DNA of 64,000 nucleotides from Lachnospiraceae bacterium. Its GTDB lineage: Bacteria; Bacillota; Clostridia; Lachnospirales; Lachnospiraceae. Made by a program: the position numbers and the translations under genes. Position 1 is the stretch's first letter, and every line of letters starts with the position of its first letter. Below, one piece after another: positions 63,538-64,000 of the stretch. The stretch lies in assembly GCA_017518735.1 (NCBI GenBank), contig JAFWTY010000008.1, positions 62,001 to 126,000 of the forward strand, in the 5' to 3' direction. The notes under the pieces were generated by a model. The model did no database searches, was not told the DNA's origin, and saw only the letters and a program-made list of their open reading frames with translations.

Positions 63538-64000
63538 CTACTCTCTTTTATATAAATCGGTTCCTTCGCTGTCCATGACAACGATAACCGGAAAATCCCT
63601 GACGGTAAGTTTGCGAATTGCCTCCGTTCCGAGATCGTCATAGGCAATTACCTCGGATGCGGTAATGGCTTTCGAAAGAAGGGCCCCGGCTCCGCCGATT
63701 GCCGCAAAATACACGGCCCCATTGCGTACAACCGCCTCTTTTACGGCATCGGTACGCTTTCCTTTTCCGATCATTCCCAGCATTCCCAGATCCAGTAACT
63801 GCGGCGTGTATTTATCCATTCTGCCTGCGGTGGTGGGACCGGCACTGCCAATCGGTCTTCCTTCTCTTGCGGGAGACGGACCCATGTAATAGATCACGTT
63901 TCCTTCAATGTCAAAAGGAAGCGCTTCCCCTTTTGCAAGCGTTTCTGCCATTCTTTTATGTGCGGCATCTCTGGCAGTATAGATGGTACCGGTCAGGCTG
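63538..64000 (-). CDS. class I fumarase / L(+)-tartrate dehydratase type hydro-lyase, beta part (5' end outside window)
   Basis: The final ~154 codons are in the window and the frame runs off the right edge. SLTGTIYTARDAAHKRM, YMGPSPAREGRPIGSAGPTTAGRMD and AAIGGAGALLSKAI are the signatures of the C-terminal (beta) chain of iron-sulfur hydro-lyases such as FumA-type fumarase or TtdB. The beta chain pairs with an alpha chain that holds the [4Fe-4S] cluster; alpha would lie to the right. Fumarate/malate is the likely substrate; tartrate cannot be excluded. The carboxypeptidase gene starts six bases after its stop. Confidence 0.92.
   Translation of the reverse strand, partial: SLTGTIYTARDAAHKRMAETLAKGEALPFDIEGNVIYYMGPSPAREGRPIGSAGPTTAGRMDKYTPQLLDLGMLGMIGKGKRTDAVKEAVVRNGAVYFAAIGGAGALLSKAITASEVIAYDDLGTEAIRKLTVRDFPVIVVMDSEGTDLYKRE

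Overview
The window reads as a chromosomal segment of a Clostridia-class Firmicute, most likely Lachnospiraceae. I infer this from strong AGGAGG ribosome sites, TTG and GTG starts, sigma-A promoters, a large-type SRP RNA, a RicT/YaaT homologue, a MecA adaptor, a meso-DAP type MurE, indolepyruvate:ferredoxin oxidoreductase and NADP-type glutamate dehydrogenase. No species can be named from sequence alone. Most genes lie on the minus strand in long, tightly packed operons. I see no insertion sequence, prophage or CRISPR array.

Layout. 0-4.2 kb: a zinc-ribbon fragment, a small Xre regulator, a flotillin and two low-complexity membrane proteins. 4.2-10 kb (minus): an operon with one promoter at 9998-10026, encoding a GH18 protein, the Sua5/YwlC tRNA-modification protein, RpiB, Upp, a dCMP deaminase and a SleB-like wall hydrolase. 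10.5-14 kb (plus): mecA, an acyl-ACP thioesterase, murE and the SRP RNA, whose promoter overlaps the end of murE. 14-31 kb (minus): a glycogen-debranching type enzyme, a DMT transporter, an AlaX-type editing protein, AIM24 and DUF1846 proteins, a large membrane protein, acpP, then rsmI-trmN6-ricT-holB-gmk, then an MBOAT/DHHW O-acylation pair and a HAD phosphatase.

31-39 kb is the most disturbed part. It has a tRNA-Pro gene whose 3' end is duplicated 181 bp downstream inside a structured GC-rich repeat, a broken GNAT gene, an iron alcohol dehydrogenase reduced to its two ends, and a diguanylate cyclase that has lost its catalytic middle. A MutS-like ATPase, an AraC regulator and an epimerase/SDR pair lie among them. 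39-44 kb holds an RNA methyltransferase, a HAD phosphatase, an Xre/DUF2975 pair and three tandem membrane proteins with disordered tails. 44-52.5 kb (minus) runs lgt-iorA-iorB-paaK-plsY-GH5 cellulase-galE. 52.5-54.5 kb has a small membrane protein and gdhA.

54.6-61.7 kb is trmB followed by atpBEFAGDC. There is no separate delta-subunit gene (atpH). Instead the alpha subunit carries about 80 extra N-terminal residues that match the C-terminal domain of delta, the gamma subunit has a 32-residue C-terminal extension, and the c subunit carries a signal peptide. I consider this ATP synthase the most interesting item in the window. The end of the window has a tRNA-Ser(GCU), a D-Ala-D-Ala carboxypeptidase gene with an in-frame stop between signal peptide and enzyme, and the start-truncated beta part of a class I fumarase-type hydro-lyase.
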